Origin: Arthrobacter sp. PAMC 25486
Lineage (GTDB): Bacteria > Actinomycetota > Actinomycetes > Actinomycetales > Micrococcaceae
Direction of reading: 5' to 3'
Length of the DNA stretch: 64,000 nt
NCBI RefSeq assembly: GCF_000785535.1
Contig: NZ_CP007595.1
Span: 2,440,439 to 2,504,438, forward strand
Positions 63,800 through 64,000 of the stretch are shown one piece after another. The notes below the pieces were generated by a model that was not told the origin of the DNA, did not search any database, and saw only the letters and a list, made by a program, of their open reading frames with translations. Every line of letters starts with the position of its first letter. The stretch's first letter is position 1. The position numbers and the translations under genes are program-made.

Positions 63800-63994
63800 T
63801 TAGCGCAGCGATTGGTCATTCGGGTCCTTCGGGACGAGATAGGTGCTGCCATCTGCCCGGGTGACAGTGGTGAAAGCATCCGTCGCTGCCTGTTGGCTGA
63901 CAAGCAGCGCCTTGTTCTCGGGCGTCATTTCATGATCCAGCGGGCTGCTGCTGGCAGGGCCAAGAATGTAACGCAGGTGTCCGGTAAAACGCAT
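63800..63994 (-). CDS. Small hypothetical protein at the window end
   Basis: A possible 64-residue protein (ILGPASSSPLDHEMTPENKA; TYLVPKDPNDQSLR at the end) with ATG at 63994. Only six bases lie upstream, so its ribosome binding site and promoter are outside the window and the start is not confirmed. No domain recognised. Confidence 0.5.
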   Translation of the reverse strand: MRFTGHLRYILGPASSSPLDHEMTPENKALLVSQQAATDAFTTVTRADGSTYLVPKDPNDQSLR

Positions 63995-64000
63995 TAACCG

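Overview
The window looks like chromosomal DNA from a high-GC actinobacterium, most likely a member of the Micrococcaceae (Arthrobacter or a close relative). The reasons are the strong G/C third-position bias, the compact SRP RNA-dnaX-recR arrangement near lysC, proteins typical of actinobacteria (TM2, DUF2516, LytR_C, DUF5129, PucR families) and the frequent GTG/TTG starts. I assigned the genus by pattern recognition only, with no database search.

Layout. Positions 128-2408 (minus) hold a run of small membrane-anchored proteins. From about 2.6 to 28.4 kb there is a large defence and accessory island. It starts with an HTH/methylase-like/recognition-domain protein that appears catalytically degenerate and is translationally coupled to hsdM and hsdS of a type I restriction-modification system. 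A cargo segment (7.65-18.1 kb) then separates hsdS from hsdR. It carries a three-gene PIN / ImmA-IrrE protease / XRE operon, decayed gene fragments, a frameshifted membrane acyltransferase-like gene, an alpha/beta hydrolase, a PucR-type regulator, DUF1801 and pRiA4b-ORF3-like proteins, a DUF1016/YhcG-type nuclease and an OsmC protein. hsdR follows, and straight after it a complete Wadjet plasmid-defence operon (jetABCD).

From 28.4 to 38.7 kb are a Tat/lipoprotein PhoX-type phosphatase with a possible PHO box, a DUF5129 secreted protein, a CynX-type MFS transporter, a hipBA pair whose HipA lacks the expected catalytic Asp, a TetR regulator, a LytR_C protein, a HAD hydrolase and a glutathione peroxidase. 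The 38.8-50.8 kb stretch is core genome: tRNA-Ser(GGA), SRP RNA, dnaX, recR, an MmyB-like XRE regulator, ilvD, an ABC exporter pair and lysC.

From 51.0 to 63.4 kb is an amine / beta-alanine catabolic region. One divergent pair is class III aminotransferase plus MmsA under a PucR regulator. Next to it are an AsnC/Lrp regulator, an aldehyde dehydrogenase, and a divergent operon of APC permease, SMR transporter, FAD amine oxidase, cupin and a second aldehyde dehydrogenase. Together these would import amines, deaminate them and oxidise the aldehydes. The window ends in two small hypothetical genes.

Most notable for follow-up: the degenerate methylase-like protein fused into the type I operon, the three-gene XRE/ImmA/PIN unit, the HipA Asp-to-Asn change, a tRNA-Ser 3'-end-like sequence inside the dnaX coding region, and several long palindromes between genes.
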